Assembly (NCBI RefSeq): GCF_900109935.1
Contig: NZ_FOBV01000004.1
Location: forward strand, 124,001 to 188,000
Length of the DNA: 64,000 nt
Reading direction: 5' to 3'
Source: Chryseobacterium taichungense
GTDB taxonomy: Bacteria > Bacteroidota > Bacteroidia > Flavobacteriales > Weeksellaceae
In this document: positions 9,248-17,861 of the stretch, in pieces
Layout of the letters: each line of letters opens with the position of its first letter
Numbering within the stretch: the stretch's first letter is position 1
Notes under the pieces: generated by a model
Databases searched by the model: none
The model's input: only the letters and a program-made list of their open reading frames with translations
Told to the model about the DNA's origin: nothing
Made by a program: the position numbers and the translations under genes

Positions 9248-10570
9248 TTATAAAATTCCTCTGGCTTTGATCTCCAGATATTTATTGATAACATCGATAT
9301 TTAAATTTTCCGGCAACGTATAAACAGTATAGATTCCGTATTTTCGGAGCTCCTGAATAATCAGTTTTTTTTCAAACTCAAATTTTTCGGCGATAATTTC
9401 ATCATAAATTTCCTGCATACTTTCAGGATTTTTGTGAATTAATGTCTGAAGCTCTGAATTTTTAAAGAAAACTACTACCAGCAAATGGTTTTTGGCAATT
9501 CCGCGAAGGTATTTCAGCTGCCGGTTCAGTCCGTCAAGCGTTTCAAAATTAGTAAACAGCAAAATTAAGCTTCTCTGATTCAATGAATATTTAACGTCCT
9601 GGTACAGTCTGTTAAAATCACTTTCAAAAAAATCTGTTTTGATATTATAAAGTGCTTCCGATATTTTCCTCAGTTGTCCCGATTTATTTTCGGCAGCAAT
9701 TTTATTTTCCGTTTTTTTCGAAAATGTCATCATCCCTGCGCGGTCGCCTTTCTTCAGAATGATGTGAGATAAAGCCATTGTTGCATTGATGGAGTAATCC
9801 AACAGGCTTAATCCATTAAAAGGCATTTTCATCGTCCTTCCGGTATCGATCAGCATAAAGATCCGCTGGGATTTTTCATCCTGAAACTGATTAACCATCA
9901 GTCGGTTCGTTTTGGAAGTCGCTTTCCAGTTGATGGTCCTGATATCATCACCGGGAACATATTCTTTGATCTGCTCAAATTCCATGGTGTGCCCTAGCTT
10001 TCTTATTTTCTTAATTCCACCCAATAAAAACTCACTCTGAATAGCCATCAGCTCGTATTTTCTCAGGTGAATGAAAGAAGGATAAGATGGTAAATTAGCA
10101 TCTTTCTGAAAATTAAATCTTTTCGAAACAAAACCAAAAGGCGAAGAAACATACACGTTCAGACTTCCGAAATTGTATTCACCACGTTCTTTCGGTTCAA
10201 GAATATATTGAAAAAAAACATTTCTTCCGGGATCGATCTGTTTTTCAATCAGGAAATCACGCTTCTGGAATTGAAACGGAATTTCATCGATTACTTTAAC
10301 ATTAATCTTAAAGTCGTAATTGTTTTTAATATCGATTTTCACAGGATTTTCATCACCGTTTGATAGTTTTTCGGGTAAAATTCGCTGTGCTGAAATTCCT
10401 TTATTTCGGTTAAAAACAAATAGATAATCCACCATTGCTCCCAAAAAACACAACAGCAAAACGATATGTGCTGCCCATATGATAAACGGAAAGAAAAATG
10501 CAAAGACATACAGCACTCCCACTATGATGAGCGTATAGAAAAAGCGGGTATTAATGTATAAGTTTTTCAT
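9248..10570 (-). CDS. DUF58 domain-containing membrane protein
   Basis: 440 aa. Two adjacent membrane helices occupy about residues 9-52, followed by a beta-rich segment and then the DUF58 / vWA-like domain with the signature GDDIRTINWKATSKTNRLMV near 220-240. The MIDAS-like LIDTGRTMK segment near 255-263 supports a vWA-type fold. DUF58 proteins are encoded next to MoxR AAA+ ATPases and are thought to be partners in a chaperone-like membrane complex. Here it directly follows the moxR-like gene (42-nt gap). No precise biochemical role can be assigned. Confidence 0.88.
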   Translation of the reverse strand: MKNLYINTRFFYTLIIVGVLYVFAFFFPFIIWAAHIVLLLCFLGAMVDYLFVFNRNKGISAQRILPEKLSNGDENPVKIDIKNNYDFKINVKVIDEIPFQFQKRDFLIEKQIDPGRNVFFQYILEPKERGEYNFGSLNVYVSSPFGFVSKRFNFQKDANLPSYPSFIHLRKYELMAIQSEFLLGGIKKIRKLGHTMEFEQIKEYVPGDDIRTINWKATSKTNRLMVNQFQDEKSQRIFMLIDTGRTMKMPFNGLSLLDYSINATMALSHIILKKGDRAGMMTFSKKTENKIAAENKSGQLRKISEALYNIKTDFFESDFNRLYQDVKYSLNQRSLILLFTNFETLDGLNRQLKYLRGIAKNHLLVVVFFKNSELQTLIHKNPESMQEIYDEIIAEKFEFEKKLIIQELRKYGIYTVYTLPENLNIDVINKYLEIKARGIL

Positions 10571-10612
10571 TTTTTCGGATGGTAGTTTTCAGGTAGCAGT
10601 TAATTTGGTTAT

Positions 10613-11644
10613 CTATCTCGGAATTTCTATTCCTTCTAAAATTTGCCTGATGATTTCGTCGGCGGTAAGCCCTTCCATCTCTCTTTCAGGCGATACGATT
10701 ACTCTGTGTCTTAAAACAGCATAGCTTGCTTCTTTGATGTCTTCGGGAGTTACAAAATCTCTTCCTCTTAGTGCAGCAAAAGCTTTAGAAGCGGTTAATA
10801 GTGCCAGACTCGCTCTGGGAGAAGCTCCCAAATACAGGAACTGGTTTTCCCTGGTATTCACAATAATCTTGGCAATATATTCCATCAGATGGGCTTCTAC
10901 AATGATTTCTTTTACCAGCTGCTGATAATTTTTTAACTGTTGTGCCGTAATGACGCTGTTTACAACCTCAGTCTTATCTTCATTTTTACTTTCGTGCTGA
11001 TTTTTAATGATTGAAATTTCCTGCGCCAAATCCGGGTAGCCAACATTTATTTTGAACAGAAAACGATCCAGCTGAGCTTCAGGAAGTCTGTATGTACCTT
11101 CATGCTCAATAGGATTCTGTGTTGCAACGACCAGGAAAGGCTCTTCCATCGTGTAACGGATGCCATCCATGGTAATCTGTCTTTCCTCCATTACCTCAAA
11201 TAACGCAGCCTGTGTTTTTGCAGGAGATCTGTTGATCTCATCGATCAGAATAAAATTTGAGAAAATAGGACCCTTTTTAAACTCAAATTCTGAATTTTTT
11301 ACGTTAAAAACAGAAGTTCCCAAAATATCGGAAGGCATAAGATCCGGCGTAAACTGAATTCTGCTAAAGTCTACATCAATGGTTTTTGAAAGCAATTTTG
11401 CAGTAATCGTCTTTGCCACTCCCGGAACGCCCTCAATAAGAACATGCCCGTTTGATAATAGTGCCGCTAAAAGATGGTCTATCATACTCTCCTGCCCTAC
11501 AATCACTTTACCTATTTCGGATTTTACTTTATCCAGACTGGCACGAAGCTCAATCATGTCTATTCTCGACTGGAACTGCTCTTCTTTTTTATCAAGCTGT
11601 ATAGCGTTCTGGTCTTCTGTATTTAGGTTTTCTAAGTTTTCCAT
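10613..11644 (-). CDS. MoxR-family AAA+ ATPase
   Basis: 343 aa. The Walker A-like GVPGVAKT is near residue 75, Walker B FILIDEINRSP near 128-138, followed by the sensor region VATQNPIEHEGTYRLPEAQLDRF (given here as the span about 173-195) and the C-terminal lid domain with GASPRASLALL. MoxR ATPases are molecular chaperones that help mature or insert metalloproteins and envelope complexes, usually with vWA partners. Here the partners would be the adjacent DUF58, DUF4350, DUF4129 and SpoIIM-type proteins on the same strand. The upstream gap contains a dispersed palindromic repeat, so it may have its own transcription start. Confidence 0.92.
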   Translation of the reverse strand: MENLENLNTEDQNAIQLDKKEEQFQSRIDMIELRASLDKVKSEIGKVIVGQESMIDHLLAALLSNGHVLIEGVPGVAKTITAKLLSKTIDVDFSRIQFTPDLMPSDILGTSVFNVKNSEFEFKKGPIFSNFILIDEINRSPAKTQAALFEVMEERQITMDGIRYTMEEPFLVVATQNPIEHEGTYRLPEAQLDRFLFKINVGYPDLAQEISIIKNQHESKNEDKTEVVNSVITAQQLKNYQQLVKEIIVEAHLMEYIAKIIVNTRENQFLYLGASPRASLALLTASKAFAALRGRDFVTPEDIKEASYAVLRHRVIVSPEREMEGLTADEIIRQILEGIEIPR

Positions 11645-11659
11645 ATCATATAATTTTTT

Positions 11660-11768
11660 AATTTAACAATGTATCAATGTAACAGTTTATCAATATTTAT
11701 TACCATTGTCATGCTGAGCTTGTCGAAGCATCTCATTTTTATATTGTTAAATTGTTATATTATTACAT
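11660..11768. repeat. Dispersed palindromic intergenic repeat (second copy of family)
   Basis: TTAACAAT at the left and ATTGTTAA at the right flank the core TTGTCATGCTGAGCTTGTCG followed by AAGCATCTCATT (11706-11733). The core is the same type as the one at 1170-1200 on the opposite strand, with matching TTATATTGTTA-like flanks. It fills the gap between the DUF4350 gene and the MoxR gene. Confidence 0.72.
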
Positions 11769-11769
11769 T

Positions 11770-12921
11770 TTAAATTATTTCGTCAAGCAATTTATTCATT
11801 TTTGCAAGATCTTCTTTCATTACCTGTGCATACGGATCCTGTGCCTTTCTGATCAGATGTATGGCTTCAGTGATCATTTCCATTGGCTTTCCGGTTTTAA
11901 GATGAAGCTTTTTCGCAAATTCCTCATCAAGATGCTGGGTGTCAATCAAAAAATCCATCCTGACTTTATTCAGAAAATACTGGGCTTTTTTGGCCATCAT
12001 ATCATGGAAGTCGCCTTCCTGCAGATACAGATTTCCGATACTTTTCACAAAATCGACCGATGTATTTTTTAACGGTTCTATAATCGGTACAATGCGTTGC
12101 TTTCTTTTTGCATTAAAGAAAATAAAAAGAACAAGACCGCCCAATAAGACCCACCATGCATACTTCAGTGCCGGATGCGAAAGGATAAACCTTAGAAAAA
12201 ACTTCGAAACTTGTGCATCATTTTCTACAAACCATATCGTTTCCCGGTCTTTCAGGTATGAAAAAACATCTTGTGCGTATTTTACATTTCCACGTTTTAA
12301 AAGATAATAATTGGTAATAAAAAGCGGTTCGCAATGAACATAAATATTTCCATTTCCAAATTTAATATTAATAAAATTAGCTTGATCAGAATTGTTTTTC
12401 TCAACGGTTTTTCCTAAAATTTCAACGCCGGGCTTTATAAAGGTAAAACCTCTTCCGGAAGGAAATTTATCAAGATGAATAAAATCGTTCTGATATTTTT
12501 TATCTGTAAGCTTTAAAACATTCTCGTCTTCAAAAGAAATTTGAGAATCATAAAAGCCTATGCTGTCTGAGATTTCTTTTGGCATTTCACTCATGATAAG
12601 CATCGCATCCGATCCTTCCGAAACCTGATCAAGAATTTTATTCCAGGACTGCTTATCGATTTCTTCCTCTATAACGAGAATATTATGAACTTTTTTATCA
12701 GCCTGGTAATAATCATACGGTGTCTGACTAACTTTTTTAACGTTGTTTTTAAAAAGTGTATTTATTTCATTATTAAGAACAAACAATCCGAAAGGTGACT
12801 TCTGGTTGATATCAAAATTTTTTCTCCAGTCCGTACTTTCTGTCTTGTTCACTTCAAATAACGCCAGAATAATCATCACAACGATGAAAATTACAGCATA
12901 TATTTTGAAAGTCTTATTCAT
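11770..12921 (-). CDS. DUF4350 domain-containing membrane protein
   Basis: 383 aa. An N-terminal membrane helix (about residues 5-22) is followed by the DUF4350 region (WRKNFDINQKSPFGLFVL), a long soluble domain, a second membrane helix near 246-263, and a cytoplasmic tail of about 120 residues. This topology places the central domain in the periplasm. DUF4350 proteins recur in MoxR/DUF58 clusters and resemble a gutted GATase-like domain, but no catalytic role is established. It lies 8 nt downstream of the DUF4129 gene, so translation is probably coupled. Confidence 0.82.
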   Translation of the reverse strand: MNKTFKIYAVIFIVVMIILALFEVNKTESTDWRKNFDINQKSPFGLFVLNNEINTLFKNNVKKVSQTPYDYYQADKKVHNILVIEEEIDKQSWNKILDQVSEGSDAMLIMSEMPKEISDSIGFYDSQISFEDENVLKLTDKKYQNDFIHLDKFPSGRGFTFIKPGVEILGKTVEKNNSDQANFINIKFGNGNIYVHCEPLFITNYYLLKRGNVKYAQDVFSYLKDRETIWFVENDAQVSKFFLRFILSHPALKYAWWVLLGGLVLFIFFNAKRKQRIVPIIEPLKNTSVDFVKSIGNLYLQEGDFHDMMAKKAQYFLNKVRMDFLIDTQHLDEEFAKKLHLKTGKPMEMITEAIHLIRKAQDPYAQVMKEDLAKMNKLLDEII

Positions 12922-12929
12922 GGCAAAAA

Positions 12930-13730
12930 TTACGGTTTAAATGATTGATACTGGGTTTTAAATTTCTGATAGCTTTCCTCAGAAATATTGAATTCACCAT
13001 ACCACACATAATCAAAAATGTATGACAGATTAAAAAATTCATCCTTAAGATGTGCGGCTTTCAATTCTGCGACATAATCCTTATTGGTTTTTTCGGGATT
13101 CCAGGTGATAAGTTTTTTATCACTTAATTTTTTTAATACAAATAGAAACTGGTACCGAACTGCAGAACGGAAATCACCGGATTTTTCAAATTTAAGAATG
13201 CTTTCAGGAAAATTGATTTCGTGGATATTTTCACGCAGCTCCTCATCCTTGATCGTAACTTTCTTATTTTTCTTTCCAAAAAGGAAGTTTCCGTCTTTAC
13301 TGATGAGATATTTAATGATAAAATAAAGCAGAAAACCAACCAGAAGGATCGCAAATAAACGCACTAGAATTCCTGCAATATTGCCGGACTTTGTGAAAAT
13401 AGTCTCACCAAAAATGCTGTTCAGGATCTTTGCTATTTTTGCCATGAGCTTTTGCCATAAAGACATTCTTGGTTTTACCGTTGTATAATCAAAATCTTTC
13501 CCTTTGTACCTGGATTGAATATTTTCTTTAAATTTTTTAGGATAATTGGTATTCTCTGTAATCGGTTTCTGCAGTAAAACAGAATCAGCACGGTACATAT
13601 TTTTGTAGTGTCCTGTATTCAGAGAATCAACATAAACTTCCGCAACCGGCGGCGGCGGATCGTCCTGTGTCTGCGCATGAACATGCACCACAGAAATAAA
13701 AATCAGTGAAATGAAAAAAAACTTATTCAT
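12930..13730 (-). CDS. DUF4129 domain-containing protein
   Basis: 266 aa with a signal peptide (about residues 1-19, ending VHAQ), one central membrane helix near 122-145 and a C-terminal DUF4129 domain (AVRYQFLFVLKKLSDKKLI, WNPEKTNKDYV). DUF4129 is often found beside or fused to transglutaminase-like proteins and in MoxR clusters. The start codon overlaps the stop of the upstream membrane gene by 8 nt (ATGAATAA), indicating translational coupling. Function is otherwise unknown. Confidence 0.82.
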   Translation of the reverse strand: MNKFFFISLIFISVVHVHAQTQDDPPPPVAEVYVDSLNTGHYKNMYRADSVLLQKPITENTNYPKKFKENIQSRYKGKDFDYTTVKPRMSLWQKLMAKIAKILNSIFGETIFTKSGNIAGILVRLFAILLVGFLLYFIIKYLISKDGNFLFGKKNKKVTIKDEELRENIHEINFPESILKFEKSGDFRSAVRYQFLFVLKKLSDKKLITWNPEKTNKDYVAELKAAHLKDEFFNLSYIFDYVWYGEFNISEESYQKFKTQYQSFKP

Positions 13731-14685
13731 TAATTCCGATGGTGTCTATTTCTGCCATTTCCATTTTCTGATGGAGATCGGTGCGGCTGTCATAATACAT
13801 TAATCCTGAATTGACATACAGTACATTCATCAGCAAGGTTGAGATAACCGAAGAAATACCATATATAAGAAAAAATAATATACCAAAGCTTCCCGTAAAT
13901 GGATCACGCTCAAACTGTGCATCGGGAGCCGTGGTCGAGAGTTTTATAAAAAACATAATCATCGGAATGGATGAGAAGAATATGCTTACAATATAAAATA
14001 AGATCGCCATAATAAGCGTTGCCGCCCAGTATTTCCAGTACGGAGACTTTTCTCTTCCGTTCGCATAAGAGAACTGCGAGCGAATCGCATAGCTTAGTGA
14101 TTCAAAAAAGCCTCTTTTCCCATTGAAATAATCATAGCATAAAAAAGTAATGGTATTGAATAATGTCGGCCCCACAAACAGCATCAGCACAAGCCCTATG
14201 ATAATAAAAATAAGAATATATGAAATTCCAAAAATAATGGTGGCACCAGGCAGCACCAGAAAAGTAAGCCCGAAATAGGTTGCGAAAACTTTCTTTCTGT
14301 TCGACTTGAAATCGCTCAAGATGTCATCCGCCTTAATATCTGTTTTTCCTTCTGCAATTCTTTTCATGTAAAAAACAGGAAACAGGAAATTGATAGTGAT
14401 CAGCGCTGTAGAAAGTATAAAAAGCAATATTCCGGAAATAATAAATAATCCGAGATTATCATTGAAAAACTGCTCAAAATAATAGCTCTGTCCGCTGATA
14501 TTGGATCCGAGAATCACTCCGAAGAATTCTTTGTAGCCGAAAACTATAACAACGACCATAAGAATCAACAGTAACCCGTTGAGGAGTAAAAAATTTTTAA
14601 AATAATTTTTTCCGTATAATTTGAAAAATGCGAAACTATCTGTTATAAAAGTTCCAAAATCTCTCTTTTTATAAAACTGCATCAT
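13723..14685 (-). CDS. Multi-pass integral membrane protein of the MoxR cluster
   Basis: 320 aa with about six or seven membrane helices (around residues 30-50, 75-105, 135-180, 215-245, 265-290). No catalytic motif is visible. It resembles uncharacterised membrane proteins that accompany SpoIIM/RDD genes in Flavobacteriia. The start overlaps the SpoIIM-type gene by 17 nt and the stop overlaps the DUF4129 gene by 8 nt, so it is embedded in the operon. There are two possible ATGs, at 14685 and 14682. Confidence 0.75.
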   Translation of the reverse strand: MMQFYKKRDFGTFITDSFAFFKLYGKNYFKNFLLLNGLLLILMVVVIVFGYKEFFGVILGSNISGQSYYFEQFFNDNLGLFIISGILLFILSTALITINFLFPVFYMKRIAEGKTDIKADDILSDFKSNRKKVFATYFGLTFLVLPGATIIFGISYILIFIIIGLVLMLFVGPTLFNTITFLCYDYFNGKRGFFESLSYAIRSQFSYANGREKSPYWKYWAATLIMAILFYIVSIFFSSIPMIMFFIKLSTTAPDAQFERDPFTGSFGILFFLIYGISSVISTLLMNVLYVNSGLMYYDSRTDLHQKMEMAEIDTIGINE

Positions 14686-15652
14686 GGATTTGGGTATTAG
14701 TTTTTCTGTTGACGATAGAAGGATATATACAATAATAAAATCCGATCAGAAATAATGATCCGAAGATAATAATTAAGTTTAAAAACAAAGGCATTTTCAA
14801 GGCATGTCTTGTAACATAGCCTTCGATAATTCCGGCACAGATGGTGAATGGCACGGTGCTTAAAAAAATTTTAAATGAATCTTTAAATCCATTTTTAAAA
14901 GAGTTAAATCTTGAAAATGTACGCGGAAATAAAATAGAAGCCCCAAGGATCAATCCGCACATCGCCTCTACCACCATGGAAAATATTTCAAAAACACCAT
15001 GAAGCCAGATTCCCCTTGCGCTATCCTGCAATGCCCCGTAATCATAAAAAAAGTATTGGAATGCACCAAGCATTACGCTGTTAGAAGAAAGCGCCCACAA
15101 CGTTCCCACGCCTCCGAAAATTCCATAAATATAAAGCTTTGCACCTACTCCGATGTTATTGAATATAATCCCGATGGTACTTCCCCACGTTGATCCACTC
15201 TGATAAACACCGACCGCATTTCCTGATTTTATATTTTCTATCGTTTGATTGACGTAACCTTCTCCTAAAATAATATTGACAAAATCTTTATCGTGATTGG
15301 CAGAAAGCACTCCAATTAACGTAAATAAAGTAAAGAACAAAAACGCATAACCTAAATATTTTCGGTACTGATAAACCAGCAAAGGAACTTCGGTCTTGAA
15401 AAAATACAGCAAGCGGTTTTCTTCAACTCTTTTTGTCTTGTAAATTTTCTGAAAGATCTGCGAAGACAGATGATTCAGATAGACTGTAGTGTTGCTTTTC
15501 GGGTAATAGGTCTGTGCAAATGAAAGATCATTAATAAGATTAATGTACAGCGATGACAAGTCATCAGGATTTTTTTTAATTTTCCCCTGGATAACCTGTT
15601 CGATTCCCAACCATTTTTCTTTATTTTGTTTAATGAAATAAACTTCTCTCAT
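14669..15652 (-). CDS. Stage II sporulation protein M (SpoIIM) family membrane protein
   Basis: The reading frame can be extended to 15688, but the ATG at 15650-15652 (MREVYFIKQNKEKW) fits better: it is the conserved family start and avoids overlap with the divergent gene that starts at 15680. The chosen product is 327 aa. A cytoplasmic N-terminal region of about 90 residues is followed by five or so membrane helices carrying the SpoIIM/DUF95 pattern (WLHGVFEIFSMVVEAMCG). In non-sporulating bacteria such proteins sit with MoxR, DUF58 and RDD genes and are presumed envelope factors. It is the first gene of the minus-strand cluster. Confidence 0.85.
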   Translation of the reverse strand: MREVYFIKQNKEKWLGIEQVIQGKIKKNPDDLSSLYINLINDLSFAQTYYPKSNTTVYLNHLSSQIFQKIYKTKRVEENRLLYFFKTEVPLLVYQYRKYLGYAFLFFTLFTLIGVLSANHDKDFVNIILGEGYVNQTIENIKSGNAVGVYQSGSTWGSTIGIIFNNIGVGAKLYIYGIFGGVGTLWALSSNSVMLGAFQYFFYDYGALQDSARGIWLHGVFEIFSMVVEAMCGLILGASILFPRTFSRFNSFKNGFKDSFKIFLSTVPFTICAGIIEGYVTRHALKMPLFLNLIIIFGSLFLIGFYYCIYPSIVNRKTNTQIHDAVL

Positions 15653-15679
15653 AACTGTAAGGCTAAAATAATAAAAATT

Positions 15680-16429
15680 ATGTCTCAAATTGCGATTAAT
15701 ACTTCACAAAATGTAAATATTAATTTCAACGTCGCCAGTGTTGGAGACCGGATGATCGCGTTCTTTATTGATCTTGTGATAAAAATAGCATACGCCATTG
15801 CTGTCTTTTACACGTTTTTCAATATTCTCGATCTCGGTTATATTCTATCTGGCATGGATCAGTGGTCGGTGATGGCAGTCTATATTATTTTGCTTTTTCC
15901 AACGGTAGTTTATCCTGTTGTTCTTGAAAGTCTTATGGAAGGGCAGACGCCCGGAAAAAAAATTATGAAGATCCGGGTCGTAAAGATCGACGGCTATCAG
16001 GCAAGCTTTGGCGATTATCTCATCCGGTGGGTTTTCAGAATTATTGATACCTTGTTTTTAGGAGTTGTTGGACTCGTTTCTATGATTATCTCCAAAAACA
16101 ACCAGCGTCTGGGGGATATTGCTTCCGGAACGGCAGTTATTTCTTTGAAGAATAATATTAATATTTCTCATACCATCCTGGAAAACATTAAAGAAGATTA
16201 TATCCCGACATTCCCTCAGGTCATTGCACTAAGTGATAATGACATGCGAATCATAAAAGATAATTACTTAAAAGCACTAAGAGTGGATGACCGGCAGATT
16301 ATCAGCAAGCTTTCAGACAAAATCAAAAGCATTTTAAAACTGGAAATTGATCCTACAAAAATGACGGAAAGACAATTCATAGGAGTCATTATTAAGGATT
16401 ATAATTACTATACGGGTAGAGATAATTAA
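15680..16429 (+). CDS. RDD family membrane protein
   Basis: 249 aa from the ATG at 15680; a longer in-frame start at 15626 would overlap the divergent SpoIIM gene and lacks family similarity. The N-terminal half is an RDD domain: ASVGDRMIAFFIDL carries the characteristic Arg-Asp positions, followed by membrane helices near 35-55, 65-90 and 125-150, with GQTPGKKIMKIRV between them. The C-terminal 90 residues are soluble and predicted helical. RDD proteins are often encoded divergently from SpoIIM/MoxR clusters in Bacteroidetes. Transport has been proposed for some members, but the role here is unknown. Confidence 0.87.
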   Translation: MSQIAINTSQNVNINFNVASVGDRMIAFFIDLVIKIAYAIAVFYTFFNILDLGYILSGMDQWSVMAVYIILLFPTVVYPVVLESLMEGQTPGKKIMKIRVVKIDGYQASFGDYLIRWVFRIIDTLFLGVVGLVSMIISKNNQRLGDIASGTAVISLKNNINISHTILENIKEDYIPTFPQVIALSDNDMRIIKDNYLKALRVDDRQIISKLSDKIKSILKLEIDPTKMTERQFIGVIIKDYNYYTGRDN

Positions 16430-16431
16430 GG

Positions 16432-16555
16432 TGAATTGTCAATTTCGCTGCGCTGGTCAGTTGTGAATTTTTTTAATAAATAATTGTAAAATGAGCCGTA
16501 ATTTTTGGAACATTTAAAATTAACAGCAAAGCTAATTCAGCATTAACAATTCACT
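16432..16555. repeat. Intergenic repeat-like region with inverted ends
   Basis: GTGAATTG near 16432 and CAATTCAC near 16546 are inverted copies around a region that also holds TTTCGCTGCGCTGGTCAGTTG. This resembles the short dispersed palindromes elsewhere in the window, but only one copy of this type is present, so the call is tentative. Confidence 0.4.
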
Positions 16556-16610
16556 TCTTCATTCTCCTCGGTGTGGTTTTTGTAGTTTTATAGTCATTAA
16601 AACTTATGAT

Positions 16611-16901
16611 ATGAAATTTGAAAATAATAAATCCGGAAATGGCGGCGTAATCACTTTAAACAACGAAATAAAAGAAGTCGGTAGGTTAACGTACACTATT
16701 TTTCCCGAAGAAAATAAATTAATTATTTCTTTTGTTCTGGTACATCCTGAATTTGAAGGTCGAGGAATGGGAAAATATCTCGTGGAAGAAGCCATAAAAT
16801 TTGCGAGAGAAAACAATTGGAAAGTTTATCCTCACTGTTCTTACGCTAGATCTGTTATGATGAGAATGAATGATGTGAGCGATGTGTTTTTACAGCGCTA
16901 A
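16611..16901 (+). CDS. Small GNAT-family N-acetyltransferase (YjdJ-like)
   Basis: 96 aa, the single-domain minimal GNAT type. The acetyl-CoA-binding motif is VHPEFEGRGMGKYLVEEA (about residues 47-64), followed by FARENNWKVYPHCSYAR, typical of the YjdJ/Gtn10 subfamily with a conserved cysteine after Pro-His. These proteins bind acetyl-CoA; their acceptors are mostly unknown. The 3' end overlaps the convergent glycosyltransferase gene by 12 nt. Confidence 0.85.
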   Translation: MKFENNKSGNGGVITLNNEIKEVGRLTYTIFPEENKLIISFVLVHPEFEGRGMGKYLVEEAIKFARENNWKVYPHCSYARSVMMRMNDVSDVFLQR

Positions 16902-17861
16902 TACTTCCTTTACCAGAATTTCTTCAATATCATCCGGATAGTCAACTTTAAGGTGCTGGTCTGAATCAACCCATTTTTGTATTTCTTCCAGTTTTAGAAC
17001 TTTGGAATTCGGGATCCCCATTTTATCCAGTGCACAGGCATTACATTCTTGCTCATACTGATTATGAATAGGAATAACAAATAATTTTTTATCCATAAAA
17101 AGTGCTTCTGCAGGACTTTCAAATCCGGCATTACATAAAATTCCGTCGCAGTTTTCAAAGCTTTTCAGATATTGAATTTCGTCAATGGGGAAAACTTCAA
17201 CATTATTTTCTTTAAACTGCAGTTTAGAATATTTGGAAAAAACTTTCCATTCAACAGGAATTTGTTTTAAAACAGTAATAATATTCTGATCAGAAAAACT
17301 TGGAAGATATACCAGATAAAAACCTTTTTTGTTAGGATTGAGATTTCTTATTTTCTTCCTGATCACCGGCTTTTTAATCTGAGGATGATAATTTTCAAAG
17401 TGAAATCCTATTCTCCTTTCACTTGGTACATAATATTTCAGTACCAATTCTCCGAAAAAATCTCTTTTCTCAGGCTTTGGAGTCTCCTTAAATAACATAG
17501 AAGCCTGGTGGCTCAATTCGATTATCGGATATTTCCTAAGTTTGCATGCCCAGCCGGTAAGCGGTTCATAATCATTAATGATCAGATCATATTTTGAAAG
17601 CTCAATTTCATTGATTGTTTTAATTGCCTCTACAAAACTATTATCCGTAAATGTTTTACGGTAGGATAAACCGCCTGTCTTGTTATAGAGTAAGGAAATT
17701 CCTTTATGTTGGTAATTAACGTCAAAATCAGCCTTTAATTGGGATTGATGACCACTGATCAATGTTTCTACGGAAGCATATTTTTTCAGAATGGGAACTA
17801 TTTCCTGTGCCCTGGCAACATGACCGTTTCCGGTTCCCTGAAATGCATATAAGATTTTCAT
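16890..17861 (-). CDS. MurG-like (GT28-type) glycosyltransferase
   Basis: 323 aa with the two-Rossmann GT-B layout. The N-terminal glycine-rich loop is FQGTGNGHVARAQEI (residues 7-21). The C-terminal nucleotide-sugar site resembles MurG/monogalactosyldiacylglycerol synthase with CNAGFESPAEALFMDKKL near 245-262 and PIHNQYEQECNA. The donor and acceptor are unknown. The ATG overlaps the stop of the LpxH-like gene by 4 nt, so the two are translated together. That pairing suggests a lipid or envelope glycan step. Confidence 0.8.
   Translation of the reverse strand: MKILYAFQGTGNGHVARAQEIVPILKKYASVETLISGHQSQLKADFDVNYQHKGISLLYNKTGGLSYRKTFTDNSFVEAIKTINEIELSKYDLIINDYEPLTGWACKLRKYPIIELSHQASMLFKETPKPEKRDFFGELVLKYYVPSERRIGFHFENYHPQIKKPVIRKKIRNLNPNKKGFYLVYLPSFSDQNIITVLKQIPVEWKVFSKYSKLQFKENNVEVFPIDEIQYLKSFENCDGILCNAGFESPAEALFMDKKLFVIPIHNQYEQECNACALDKMGIPNSKVLKLEEIQKWVDSDQHLKVDYPDDIEEILVKEVLAL

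Noticed and set aside
9073..9270. Plus-strand ORF with repeated LLIAYC heptads
   Set aside because: It is only the translation of the 7-bp tandem array (three units make a 21-bp, seven-codon period) and overlaps the osmC start.
15626..15679. Upstream extension of the RDD gene
   Set aside because: The extra 18 residues lack family similarity and would overlap the divergent SpoIIM gene.
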